This document shows, in pieces, positions 33,811 to 42,900 of a stretch of 64,000 nucleotides of DNA; position 1 is the first letter of the stretch, and every line of letters starts with the position of its first letter. The notes under the pieces were generated by a model, which did not search any database, had not been told where the DNA came from, and worked only from the letters and a program-made list of their open reading frames with translations. The translations under genes and the position numbers were made by a program. Source of the DNA: Selenomonadaceae bacterium (lineage in GTDB: Bacteria; Bacillota; Negativicutes; Selenomonadales; Selenomonadaceae). The stretch lies in assembly GCA_017614505.1 (NCBI GenBank), contig JAGABT010000001.1:64515-128514 (forward strand), in the 5' to 3' direction.

Positions 33811-34356
33811 ATGAAAAAATGTGCTCTGTGTGGTAAAGAATTTCCTTTCATAGTCAATATAGACGGAAAACCTAGAAATTTGAAGAATCGAAAGTATTGT
33901 TTGGATTGTTCACCTTTTGGAAAACACAATACCAAAACGATTAACAGAGAGTACAAGTGCAGAGTATGTGGCGATACAGACCCTGCGCATTTTCCTAAAG
34001 GGCGCTACGGCGAGTGTAGAAAATGCAGGAACCGCTATAATAAAAAAGCCGATAAAACCAATAAGCTTCAAGCTGTGATTTATCTGGGCGGAAAATGTTC
34101 TTGTTGCGGGTATGATAAATATTTGTGTGCGCTGGATATACATCATATTGATCCTGACGATAAAAATGAGAATTTTAGGCGCCATTCAGGTTGGAGTTGG
34201 AAAAAATTGAAGCAGGAACTCGATAAGTGCATTTTATTGTGTGCCAACTGTCACCGTGCGTTTCATGCTGGATTTATTGCGGAAAACGATTTCATTTTTA
34301 ATGATGCTCAGGAAAAGATTAAAAAATTTAGAGAAAGTCGTGCAAATACAAAATGA
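33811..34356 (+). CDS. HNH endonuclease-like zinc-ribbon protein
   Basis: 181 residues from ATG 33811 (GGAG upstream). At least four Cys pairs (C4/C7, C30/C33, C50/C53, C69/C72) form zinc-ribbon modules ahead of an HNH core: CSCCGYDKYLCALDIHHIDPDD (His111, His112) and LLCANCHRAFH (Cys144, Cys147, His148). HNH proteins are nicking or cutting enzymes of phages, homing elements and restriction systems. The gene is more AT-rich than its neighbours and sits directly behind tRNA-Pro, a classic insertion place. Its stop overlaps the start of a ChW protein gene by ATGA. Confidence 0.85.
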   Translation: MKKCALCGKEFPFIVNIDGKPRNLKNRKYCLDCSPFGKHNTKTINREYKCRVCGDTDPAHFPKGRYGECRKCRNRYNKKADKTNKLQAVIYLGGKCSCCGYDKYLCALDIHHIDPDDKNENFRRHSGWSWKKLKQELDKCILLCANCHRAFHAGFIAENDFIFNDAQEKIKKFRESRANTK

Positions 34357-34898
34357 ATTTGAATATTATCGCTATGAAAAAAATTTTTGCAGGGATAATT
34401 TTCAGCGTGCTGGTGTTCACGCAGATTTTAGTTTCAGCGGCGCCGCAGATAAGTTATCAGGCTTATGTTGAAGGTATCGGCTGGCAGAGCGCAGTAAGCA
34501 ATGGCGGAACCGCCGGAACTACTGGACAGGCTCAGCGCATGGAAGCGGTGCGGATAAATCTGGCTGGCGTGGAGTACTGCGCGCACGTGCAGAATATCGG
34601 CTGGCAGGAATGGAAAAAGTCCAGTGAAATTGCCGGTACGACGGGACAGAATTTGCGTATGGAAGCGGTGCGCATTCGCTTGACCGGCAGTGCGGCTGAG
34701 CAGTTCGATATTTACTACCGCGCGCATGTTCAGAACGGCGGCTGGCTGGGCTGGGCTAAGAATGGAGACCCCGCAGGCAGCGCCGGTGCTAAGCTGCGTA
34801 TGGAAGCCTTGCAGATTCAAATCGTGCCGAAGGGTACGAACGTCCAGAGCGGCGGCGCGGCTTTCTACGAAAGAAAAACTAATCTGCCTACAGTGTAA
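34353..34898 (+). CDS. Secreted ChW-repeat protein, copy 1
   Basis: 181 residues. A signal peptide (MKKIFAGIIFSVLVFTQILVSAA, starting at an internal ATG 34374) precedes three ChW repeats of ~45 residues (YQAYVEGIGWQS, CAHVQNIGWQEWKK, YRAHVQNGGWLGWAK), each ending in G-T-TGQ-RMEAVRI. ChW (clostridial hydrophobic, Trp) repeats occur in cell-surface and secreted proteins of Firmicutes and are thought to mediate binding. ATG 34353 overlaps the HNH stop by ATGA; 34374 would be the start if the shorter signal peptide is used, but neither has a clear Shine-Dalgarno. Confidence 0.85.
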   Translation: MNLNIIAMKKIFAGIIFSVLVFTQILVSAAPQISYQAYVEGIGWQSAVSNGGTAGTTGQAQRMEAVRINLAGVEYCAHVQNIGWQEWKKSSEIAGTTGQNLRMEAVRIRLTGSAAEQFDIYYRAHVQNGGWLGWAKNGDPAGSAGAKLRMEALQIQIVPKGTNVQSGGAAFYERKTNLPTV

Positions 34899-34925
34899 GT
34901 TTTTAAGGAAGGAGTTCCGGTTTAA

Positions 34926-35501
34926 ATGAAAAAATTTTTCTTTGTAATGGCGGCGTTCCTGCTAATCGCGCAGGTTTCCGTTGCCAGCGCTTACAGTTTG
35001 AGCTATCAGGCTTACGTGCAGAATATTGGCTGGATGCGAACCGTCGGAGAAGGGCAAACTGCTGGTACTACCGGCGAAGGTCTGCGCATGGAGGCGATTC
35101 GCATAAACTTAAGCGGAATTGAGTACTGCGCGCACGTCGAAGATAAAGGCTGGCAGCGTTGGGTTAGCGACGGCGAAGTCGCAGGCACAATGGAACGCAG
35201 CCTTCGTATGGAAGCTATCAGGATTCATCTGACAGGCAGCTACGCCAACAGCTACGACGTTCGTTACCGCGTCCACGTCGAAGGGATTGGCTGGATGAAC
35301 TGGGTTAAAAATGGCGAGGTCGCTGGTACAACGGGAGAGGGACGCCGCATTGAGGCGATTCAGATTGCTCTCGCCAATAAGAGCAGCAGCAGCCGGAGCC
35401 GCTACGACGACGATTACAATCGCGGCAGCCGCTACGACTACGACTACGACGATGACGATTATTATAACCGCGGCAGCCGTCGCCACAGATATAACTGGTA
35501 A
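34926..35501 (+). CDS. Secreted ChW-repeat protein, copy 2, with Tyr/Asp-rich tail
   Basis: 191 residues with a signal peptide (MKKFFFVMAAFLLIAQVSVASA) and three ChW repeats (YQAYVQNIGWMRTV, CAHVEDKGWQRWVS, YRVHVEGIGWMNWVK). Its last ~40 residues are a low-complexity tail of Arg, Tyr, Asp, Ser and Gly (SRYDYDYDDDDYYNRGS). It begins 27 bases after copy 1, with AAGGAGTTCCGG upstream, and appears to be a tandem duplicate that gained the tail. The tail recalls the D/Y-rich end of the LCP protein at 8.6 kb. Confidence 0.88.
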   Translation: MKKFFFVMAAFLLIAQVSVASAYSLSYQAYVQNIGWMRTVGEGQTAGTTGEGLRMEAIRINLSGIEYCAHVEDKGWQRWVSDGEVAGTMERSLRMEAIRIHLTGSYANSYDVRYRVHVEGIGWMNWVKNGEVAGTTGEGRRIEAIQIALANKSSSSRSRYDDDYNRGSRYDYDYDDDDYYNRGSRRHRYNW

Positions 35502-35523
35502 TGTAAATTTCGGCAACGAAAAA

Positions 35524-35553
35524 GGGCAGGGAATTTCCCCGCCCGCTTTTTTT
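35524..35553. terminator. Bidirectional terminator between ChW copy 2 and YkvA genes
   Basis: GGGC-A-GGG (35524-35531) pairs with CCC-C-GCCC (35537-35544) around an AATTT loop, followed by T-rich sequence; an A-run on the other side provides the T-run for the minus strand. Confidence 0.75.
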
Positions 35554-35562
35554 ATTTTCGTG

Positions 35563-35982
35563 TTAATCGAGTTCGGCAACCGCGTCATCGCCAAAAAGAC
35601 TGCGGATTTTTTCTCTGGCGCTGCGTTTAACTTCTTCGTTGACGTAAGCTTGAGCGATAACCATTGCCGTCGCGATAATTGCGGCGTCGTCCGTGTAGCC
35701 CATAATCGGCACAAGGTCGGGAATGAAGTCTATTGGCGAAATGAAGTATCCCAGCGGAGCGATAATCGCCGCGCGAATTTTCATTGGAACGTTGGGATTC
35801 TTCGCGACGTAGAAAAGCTGGAGCGCCTTATAAATCAGCGAGAGACCGGCTTTCTTGACGTTGCCGGTAATTTTATCGAAGAGCCCGCGCTCAGAATAAT
35901 TTTTGGCGAACTTGTCCACGTCAGCTTTTTTGTAGCCCGTGCCGTCGTATTCCATGTCAATCGTGTCTTCGTCCCTGCGCAT
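35563..35982 (-). CDS. YkvA-domain (DUF1232) membrane-associated protein
   Basis: 139 residues from ATG 35982, with GAGG eight bases upstream. The C-terminal ~70 residues carry the YkvA signature (PMKIRAAIIAPLGYFISPIDFIPDLVPIMGYTDDAAIIATAM), with hydrophobic helices that probably associate with the membrane. The first ~60 residues are charged. Biochemical role is unknown for the family. Confidence 0.85.
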   Translation of the reverse strand: MRRDEDTIDMEYDGTGYKKADVDKFAKNYSERGLFDKITGNVKKAGLSLIYKALQLFYVAKNPNVPMKIRAAIIAPLGYFISPIDFIPDLVPIMGYTDDAAIIATAMVIAQAYVNEEVKRSAREKIRSLFGDDAVAELD

Positions 35983-36128
35983 TTTAATCACCTCACAAGG
36001 ATTATCGAAATTCCGGCGGTGAAATTTTATCGAAGCACTTTTGCACTGGTTTAACGGTTAAAAATTCTTGGTGTATAACAGATTTAAAATCTCCTCTAAA
36101 ATATCGGCGAAAGGGGAGAAAGATTTTT

Positions 36129-36314
36129 ATGTTTGCAGTAAAAAAGACAGAAATGGTGAACAAAACTTTCCGGCTGCCGACGGAGCTCGTGAAACGCCTT
36201 GCCACAGTTGCGCAGGAGCAGGGCGTTTCGATGAACAATCTCGTCGGGCAGTGCTGCGAATACGCGCTCAATCACATGGAAAAATCAGCGAATCGCGAAT
36301 CCGTCAGCCAGTAA
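36129..36314 (+). CDS. Ribbon-helix-helix (CopG/Arc-type) DNA-binding protein
   Basis: 61 residues with the RHH pattern NKTFRLPTELVKRLATVAQEQGVSMNNLVGQCCEYAL: a beta-strand followed by two helices. Such small proteins are transcription regulators or antitoxins. No toxin gene adjoins on either strand. AAAGGGGAG precedes the ATG. It is convergent with the kinase gene, 54 bases apart. Confidence 0.8.
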   Translation: MFAVKKTEMVNKTFRLPTELVKRLATVAQEQGVSMNNLVGQCCEYALNHMEKSANRESVSQ

Positions 36315-36368
36315 CAGCATAGCACAAAAAATCCGGCTTGTGTTGGTACGACGGGACAATTTCCAAAA

Positions 36369-37352
36369 TTATTCCGTGTCGGAATCGAAATTCTCAATCG
36401 GATATTCTTCGAGGGCGGCGCGCATTTCCGCAAAATCTTCGTCGGTGAGGGAGTACACTACCTTTTCAAATTCTTCCGTGACCTTCCAGGCGCCGCTCTC
36501 AAGCAGTCGCTTCTGCAGTTCATTGCCGTCCTCCACTTCCAGATAGCTGTCAATCATTGCGTCAAGGTCTTCCAGATTTTTCACGAGTTCATTAACTTTG
36601 CCGCAGGTATCGAGTTCCGGCGCGTCGTGATTTTGCGCGGGAGCTTTTTTTAATTGCTTAAGATTCTGCTGCCAGCGCCGCCGGTCTAAATCGTCAAGCA
36701 GATTCTGCGCAGATTCGTAGCGATTATTCGGGTCGAGCTTAGTACACTTCGCCAGAATTTTTTTCAGCCAGCCGCCGTAGTTTTTACCGAGCAGGCGCTG
36801 AATCGTCACGCCGAGCGAGTAAATGTCACTGCGGGCGTCGGTCTGCCCGAAGCCATACTGTTCCGGCGGAGCATAGCCGCGCGTGCCGAGAAATTCCGTG
36901 TCGGTATCGCTGTCGTCCTTGACCAGCCGCGCAATTCCAAAATCAATCAGCCGAATCACGCCGTCTTTCGTCAGCATAATGTTCGCCGGTTTCAAATCGC
37001 GGTGAATGATTCTGCGCGCGTGCAGTTCAATCAGGCATTCGCAAACCTGCCGGAAAATATCTGCAGCAAATTCCTCGCCAAAATTTTTTTCGTAGTTCAG
37101 AATCTCGGCGAGCGTCCTGCCGCTGACGTATTCCTCCACGATGAAAAGTTTCCCGTCAAATTCGACCGCGCGATAAATGCTGGGAATGTAGCGGCTGTTA
37201 ATTTCGCGCAGAATCCTGTAGAGCGGAGCGGTCTGAAGGCTGCGCGCCTTGACAACGCAGATTTGTTGAGCGGCACGGTTGTAGACGAGCTTGACACTGC
37301 CGTCCGGCTTGAGCGCGTCAATCGTCTCGTACAGATTTTCCAGCGGGTTCAT
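36369..37352 (-). CDS. Hanks-type Ser/Thr protein kinase, soluble
   Basis: 327 residues from ATG 37352 (GGAG eight bases upstream). Kinase motifs: catalytic loop IHRDLKPANIM with Asp119, IDFGIA (the DFG), GTRGYAPPEQYG and DARSDIYSLGVTI. The nucleotide-binding lobe is reduced: no clear glycine-rich loop is seen (LKPDGSVKLVYN) although CVVKAR could supply the Lys. There is no membrane segment or PASTA repeat, so it is not a PrkC-type wall sensor. The last ~90 residues are acidic and helical. It is divergent from an HTH gene and close to the AAA operon. Confidence 0.88.
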   Translation of the reverse strand: MNPLENLYETIDALKPDGSVKLVYNRAAQQICVVKARSLQTAPLYRILREINSRYIPSIYRAVEFDGKLFIVEEYVSGRTLAEILNYEKNFGEEFAADIFRQVCECLIELHARRIIHRDLKPANIMLTKDGVIRLIDFGIARLVKDDSDTDTEFLGTRGYAPPEQYGFGQTDARSDIYSLGVTIQRLLGKNYGGWLKKILAKCTKLDPNNRYESAQNLLDDLDRRRWQQNLKQLKKAPAQNHDAPELDTCGKVNELVKNLEDLDAMIDSYLEVEDGNELQKRLLESGAWKVTEEFEKVVYSLTDEDFAEMRAALEEYPIENFDSDTE

Positions 37353-37412
37353 GGCTTTCACTCCTTCGCAAAAAGTGATAATATTCTAGCACAAAATTTT
37401 GGAGGCGATGAC

Positions 37413-37838
37413 ATGAGCGAAAAAACTACCGACGAACTTTTCAACGAGATTAAGGCTGACGCCGATATTGAAAATTTTATCGCGGCGAACCAGGGCGAAT
37501 TTACCGGCAAGTTCCACGAATATTTAAAGCGGCTCCTGCGCGAAAGGAATTTAACCGTGCGGGAAATTGCCGATACGCTGAACCTTGACAGGAGCTACAT
37601 ACACCACATATTTTCTGGCGCAAAAAAAGCGTCGCGGGAAAGGCTTCTGGCAATCGCGCGGGTAATGCGATTGGACTTGCCAGCGACGCAATATTTGTTG
37701 AGGTACGGCGGCTTTGCCATTTTGTATCCGAGAATCCCGTGGGACGCGGTAGTCATTTCAGCGATTGAACACGACATGACTTTCGCGGAAATGAACGAGT
37801 ACTTGAATCAGCTCGGCGAACTACCGATTGTCAAATGA
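37413..37838 (+). CDS. Xre-family helix-turn-helix regulator
   Basis: 141 residues from ATG 37413 (GGAGG upstream). The HTH is at about residues 37-92 (YLKRLLRERNLTVREIADTL, LDRSYIHHIFSGAKKASRERL). The C-terminal part (YGGFAILYPRIPWDAVVISA, TFAEMNEYLNQLGE) is not recognised. It is divergent from the kinase gene and its last 18 bases overlap the convergent cysteine-cluster gene. Regulation of the kinase or the AAA operon is plausible by position only. Confidence 0.85.
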   Translation: MSEKTTDELFNEIKADADIENFIAANQGEFTGKFHEYLKRLLRERNLTVREIADTLNLDRSYIHHIFSGAKKASRERLLAIARVMRLDLPATQYLLRYGGFAILYPRIPWDAVVISAIEHDMTFAEMNEYLNQLGELPIVK

Positions 37839-38093
37839 CTCCGCCTTGAGTTTCGCGCAGGCGTCGTAGTTCAGCCGCAGGTATTCTTCCTCGGTATAGC
37901 GGTCGGCGAAATATTTCTGGTAGCCGCGCTCGACGTTGCAGCAATCTGGGCGGTCGGAGTAAATTGTGCAGAGATTTGTTGACGCGTCGAGGAATTTGCA
38001 GACGCCGTCGCCGCGGTCGAAGTCTGTCAGCAGATTTGAGCGGTTGATATGGCGGCAGCATAAGCCGCAACAGTCGCAGTGGAATTTTTTCAA
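37821..38093 (-). CDS. YkgJ-like cysteine-cluster protein
   Basis: 90 residues with Cys spacing CDCCGLCCRH near the N-terminus and FLDASTNLCTIYSDRPDCC further on, the pattern of the YkgJ family that binds zinc or an iron-sulfur cluster. Function is unknown. It starts within the AAA ATPase gene's final codons (ATGA overlap) and so is the last gene of the four-gene operon. Confidence 0.85.
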   Translation of the reverse strand: MKKFHCDCCGLCCRHINRSNLLTDFDRGDGVCKFLDASTNLCTIYSDRPDCCNVERGYQKYFADRYTEEEYLRLNYDACAKLKAESFDNR

Positions 38094-38926
38094 CCGCGAT
38101 TCGCCGCCTTGCTCGCCAGAATATTTTCGACCGCCTCGAACACCAGATTTTTATCGAGAATGTCCGCGTTGAGGCGCGCCGCCTTGAACGCCGCGTTGAG
38201 CATTGCGGTTGAAATGTCGCTGCCGGAAAGTCCGTCGTACTTTTTAGCGAGTTCCGCCGTGTCGAGATTATTCGGCAGTTCCGGCGGAATGTACATGCGC
38301 CAGAGTTTTTCGCGGCAAATTTCGTCCGGCAGTTCAAACTTGACGTGCATGGAAATTCTGCGCATAAACGCGGGGTCGAAGTTCTCAATAAAATTCGTGG
38401 CGAAAATGATAAAATCCTCGTACTCGTTCATCAGCATAAGCATAACCGAGCGCGTCTGATTAACGCTCACGTCGACCGCCTGCGTCATATTGGTAACGCG
38501 CTTGCTCAGAATGGCGTCGGCTTCGTCGAAAAAGAGAATACTGCCGGAATTTTTCGCCGCCTCGAACGCCTTGCGGATATTTTTCGGCGTCTCGCCCACG
38601 TACTTCGACTCGATGTCGGCGTAGTTCACGATTAGAATTTTTTTGCCGAGCTTTCTGGCGATAGCGTGCGCCGCCATGGTCTTGCCGGTACCAGGCGCGC
38701 CGTAAAGGTTAATCCCGATGCGTTTGGAAAATTTGTGCGTGCGCTTGAATCCCCACAGCTCGAAAACTCGGTGCGAATTTTCCGCGTAAGTCGCCACGTC
38801 CAGAATCTGCTCGCGCGTCGAATCCGGCAGAATTATATCTTCCAGCGAATAGCGCGGCTCCTCCGGCACGAATACATTTTCTTCAGCTGGCTTTTCGTTA
38901 AGGTCGACGCCTTTTTTTACTGGCAT
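38090..38926 (-). CDS. AAA+ ATPase (FtsH/SpoVK/CDC48-like core)
   Basis: 278 residues from ATG 38926, with GGAAG seven bases upstream. One AAA+ module: Walker A YGAPGTGKTMAAHA (Lys82), pore-loop-like ESKYVGETPKNIRKAF, Walker B SILFFDEADAIL, sensor-1 FIIFATNFIENFDPAFMRRI with the arginine fingers. The domain set resembles substrate remodelling ATPases, without a protease domain. It follows the 344-residue unknown protein with overlapping ends and is third in an operon with a giant P-loop ATPase. Target unknown. Confidence 0.9.
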   Translation of the reverse strand: MPVKKGVDLNEKPAEENVFVPEEPRYSLEDIILPDSTREQILDVATYAENSHRVFELWGFKRTHKFSKRIGINLYGAPGTGKTMAAHAIARKLGKKILIVNYADIESKYVGETPKNIRKAFEAAKNSGSILFFDEADAILSKRVTNMTQAVDVSVNQTRSVMLMLMNEYEDFIIFATNFIENFDPAFMRRISMHVKFELPDEICREKLWRMYIPPELPNNLDTAELAKKYDGLSGSDISTAMLNAAFKAARLNADILDKNLVFEAVENILASKAANRG

Positions 38927-38943
38927 AATTTCACTTCCTTCGG

Positions 38944-39978
38944 TCATTCGGAAAAGGCGAACAGTCTTGTCAGCTGCGAAACGTCGAGCGTTTTCAAATG
39001 CGAAAGGTCGTTGCGCGCGCCGTAGGCAAATTCCAAAAGCTCCCAGTCGTCCTGCTGAAAAATTTTGTGCTTGCCGCCGTAGTAGTGCAGGTGCCGCAGC
39101 TCCATATCGTACGGCTCAAACAAAATCGTCCCGAACTCGTCCTGCACCGGCAGAATCCCGCGCAAATCCTTTTCCGTTTTTACGATAAGCTGTTCGCGAA
39201 TCTGCTCAAGCGTCGGCAGCAGGAACTGCACCTGACATTCCCAGACCGCGCGCGAAAAAATTCTTTCGTCGAAGCCAGGCAGGAGCTTGCGCACAAATTC
39301 CAGCCCGTGACTGTACAGCTTGTCCCGCGCCAGATTTTTTACCAGCTCCGGCGAATAGCCCGAAAGTTTTTCCGCCAGCGTCGAGGTGTACATTTTTTCC
39401 TTAGCCGTGAGCCGCGCATTTTCCAGAAAGTTTATCGCGAAAAATTGCAGGTCGTAGGGCGTCAGAAAATCTTCGAGGCGCGCGATATTCGGCGGCGGAT
39501 TTTCCTCTGTAGTCACGAAAATCAGCGCGACGCCAAAATTCGCAGTGCCGCGATTAAATTCGGTAACGGCGTCGGTCAGCCATTCGGTTTTGGTTTCCAG
39601 CCGGATTATAATCGCCGCGTAGCCGTGGAAGGGTTTCTGCTTAGCCAGATCCGCCATAGGCTGGCGCGTAAAATTCCGCTGGAAATTCGGCGCAAATTCT
39701 GCGGTCAGCGCGTCGACGAAATCGCCGATTGTTCCTCCGGCGGCGCAGGTAAACCGCTCAATCAGCGAATTTATATCCTTACGCTGAATTTTTTCTTCGA
39801 GCGCCTGAATGAACCCCTCGGCGTCGTTTTCGGGCAGGTGCACGGCGATAGCGCATTTTTTATTAAAAGCTTCCACGGCGGCGTTTAAAAATCTGCGCGC
39901 GCCTGGAATTGTCCGCCACCACGAATCGAGTTCGTCCTGATCAAGCGGCTGAAGGCACACTGAATCCATTTCTGTCAT
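38944..39978 (-). CDS. Unrecognised 344-residue protein of the AAA operon
   Basis: No domain recognised. The N-terminal part (AVHLPENDAEGFIQALEEKI, LIERFTCAAGGTIGDFVDAL, YAAIIIRLETKTEWLTDAV, VALIFVTTEENPP) has alternating strands and helices like a P-loop or Rossmann-type fold but without a Walker A. The C-terminal ~150 residues are helical and end with a conserved-looking LLEFAYGARNDLSHLKTL, recalling HEPN-like R-x4-6-H motifs (RNDLSH), though this is a weak hint. It overlaps both neighbours by four bases or a few more, so it is translated together with the giant ATPase and the AAA+ protein. Confidence 0.75.
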   Translation of the reverse strand: MTEMDSVCLQPLDQDELDSWWRTIPGARRFLNAAVEAFNKKCAIAVHLPENDAEGFIQALEEKIQRKDINSLIERFTCAAGGTIGDFVDALTAEFAPNFQRNFTRQPMADLAKQKPFHGYAAIIIRLETKTEWLTDAVTEFNRGTANFGVALIFVTTEENPPPNIARLEDFLTPYDLQFFAINFLENARLTAKEKMYTSTLAEKLSGYSPELVKNLARDKLYSHGLEFVRKLLPGFDERIFSRAVWECQVQFLLPTLEQIREQLIVKTEKDLRGILPVQDEFGTILFEPYDMELRHLHYYGGKHKIFQQDDWELLEFAYGARNDLSHLKTLDVSQLTRLFAFSE

Positions 39979-42900
39979 GACGCGCCTCCCTCAGCCTTCG
40001 CAACGAAAGAGTCAAGCTTTTCGCCAACTTCGACGGCGGTGCCGAGCATGTGCCGGAAGGAATAGCGGTTGAACTCGAACTTATCGCCAACGCGGCGGAA
40101 AAGATTCAGCGAAACCATTTCGTCCAGCATACCGAGTAAATTTTCGTCGGAGAGTCTGGTAATTTTTTCAATTCCAAAGCAGACGTCGCGAATCTGCATG
40201 AGGTCAACGCTGACAGGGCGGTCGTCGTGCTCGTAGCAAATCCACGCAACCGCCAGCGCCAGAATTTCGTAGTAGTTATCGTCGACGACGGCAAGCGTGT
40301 CCTGAAAACGCTGCTTGATTTCCTTTTGAAAGTCGCCGTTGCCGAGCATGTTTTTCAGATAATTATTGTCCAGCATGTACGGCGGATTTTTCGTGGCGTC
40401 GAAGTTGCGGTTCTGGTAATTTGTCTTGACGGACTCAACCAGCATCTGGCAGTAGTACTGAATCAGCCCAGGATAATAATTCGTGTGGCTGAGAATCGCG
40501 CTGATTAAGCTTTCGTCCTCGACCTGAAAACCGAGGTAGCTCATCGGCTTAAGGAAAAGTTCCATGGCGTCGGGCGTGCGGAAGGGCAAAACGGAAATGT
40601 GATTGAGGTTGCCGAAGCTGGAATTTTTCTCAAAGCGAATGACTTTGTGGAGACCGGCAAGCACGAATTTGAATTTGCCGCTGAACTCCACAAACAGGCG
40701 GCGGAAAACATTTATGGCGTTTTCGGTATCGTCGTCGCTCAAAAAGGCGTCGCTTTCGTCAAGCAGCAGGATTAATTTTTTCGGCTCTTCGACGCCGCGC
40801 AGCTGTCCGCTGAGGAGTTTGTGCATTTCCAGTGAAAAATCTTCCCAGCTCTCAACCTGCCCGATAAGTTTGGCGCCCTGCAGTTCAAGGACAATTCGCT
40901 GAAGTGCGCGCGTGCTGTCCAAATCTTTAAGGTCGATAAAGAAGGCGTAGCTGAGCAGGGCAGGATTATGCTCAAGATTTTTGACCTGCCGCAGGAGCGC
41001 GGATTTGCCGAGCTGGCGCCCGCCGTAGACGAAAACGGGACCTGTCATGTCGCGGATTTTGTCCAGTTCCTCCGAGCGTCCGATAAACATTTCCGGCGCA
41101 AGAACTCCGCGCGAAGTGTACGGCTGAACGCGCGCGAATGGAAGCGCCGCCTGCAGCATGCGCTTGCCGCGATTGGCGTCGTCGAACTGCGTGAGGTAAA
41201 GCGCCATGACCTGGTCGATGACGAGAATATTTTTCAGATTAACGTCGAGCTTGAAGGCTTTAGCGAGCTTGCGGCGGTCGGGCAGGGGAAGCGCGGAATC
41301 TATCAGACAGATTTTGCCGCGATCCGCCATAGTCATATCGCTGAGCACCTTCGCAATGTTGTCGGGCGAGCGGTTGGCGCCGAGGTAAATTATTTCGAGC
41401 CCCTTGCTGAAAATTTCTGTGCCAAAAACGGTGAACGGGTGCGGGTAACTGGTACGCGCGTGAATGGGGCTGCTGAAACTGACGGTATAGGATTTGCGGT
41501 TGAGGTCGTTAACGTTCTGCGCGGAAATTTTGCCGTCGTAGCCGAGGTGCTTGAGAATTTCGATGATGGAAAATTCGATGGCGTTATTTTGACCAGAATG
41601 GATACCCTGCCAGCCGCGCGCAAAAGCCAGAGCGTCCTGCGTCTCGCGATTGACGCCGCGTCCGCTGCTGATGTGTTTGCGCTGCATGTAGGCGCCTTCG
41701 ACGGAGCCGCGCGCGTTGATTATGTCATGGAAAAGCACTTCGTACTTGTCGATAAAATCTTCGAGCGTCGCCAAATCCGAGTCCATGAGATCCAGATTTG
41801 TGAGCAGACTGCCGCCTTCGCGCTCAATGCGGTTCATGTAATCTTCGGCGACGGTGAAATTCCTCAGCGCAATCTGGTGGCGGACTTCGGAAATAAGTTT
41901 GTAGCGGGTTTCGAGCGTCTCGCCCTCGTTGAGGTTACTGCGAAGATTTTCTTCGAGCTTGCCGAGGCGTTCAGTCAAAGCGCTGCTCTGAGTCTGCGAC
42001 GCGTCGTCGATAGCTTTGTTGCAGGCGGCGATAAAGCGCTGAAAGAGACCGGCGTTTTTGGTGTAAGCGAAATGTTCACGGGCGGCGGCGACAACTTTGC
42101 TGTACTCGTCGATTTTTTTCTGGTCGGTAATTCGCGAATACGTCCGCGCCAGTTCAAGGTCGTTCAGAAAATTGTCGTAGGTGCGCTGAATCTGCCGCTC
42201 GACGCTGCGCTCAAAAGAATCTTCGTCCGTGAGCTTTGATTGCTGCTTGAAATGCCGCGAAAGGCACTGCCAAATTCCAAAGTCGTAGTTTTGAATTGCG
42301 GTATCGTAAGCGTTCTGCAGATTTTCCGCGAAAGATTTTCCGTCGAGTTCCGCCTCAAAATTTTCCACGCGGTTCCTCAGCGAAAATTCTTCGACGCCGA
42401 AAGAATTGGTTACCGGCAAATCGTTTTCCAGTTCGATGTACTTCGAGCCGAGCAGGCAGGCGCGGTAAGAAAGCAGGGTATTTTCGCCGCGGAGTTTCCT
42501 GCCGAGATTTTCGACAAATGCGCGGAAAATAATCTGCCCCAGCGTCGTCCTGTCGCTGACGGCGGGGAGCTGGCTTTTGAGTTCGTCGAGAATTTCCAGC
42601 GCCTTATCGACGGGCGCACTGGGTTTAGCGCCGCTGCCGGAGGCGTCGAATTTTTTTCTGGCGTGCACGTAATCTGTCAGCGCCGCCAGAATTTTAGCCA
42701 TGAGCTGAACGAGCATAGTGCGGTTGATTTTGTCGTTGAAGCCTTCCCTGTCGCGGAGAATGGATTTGACGAGCGTCCTGCCGCCAATTTTTTCGATGTA
42801 GTTTTCGATTTTCTTTTCGGAAAAAATTTTCTCGTCGACATTCGCGCTGCTGTCACGGACGAGCTGGTTTAAGTCGGCGTCGGTGAACTGCTGGCAGAAC

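Noticed and set aside
36341..36360. 14-base match (GGTACGACGGGACA) to the ChW coding region at 34.6 kb
   Set aside because: Could be a duplicated scrap, but it is too short and isolated to call a gene remnant.
40968..42239. 423-codon plus-strand open frame
   Set aside because: Shadow of the giant ATPase gene, which shows Walker motifs in the minus frame.
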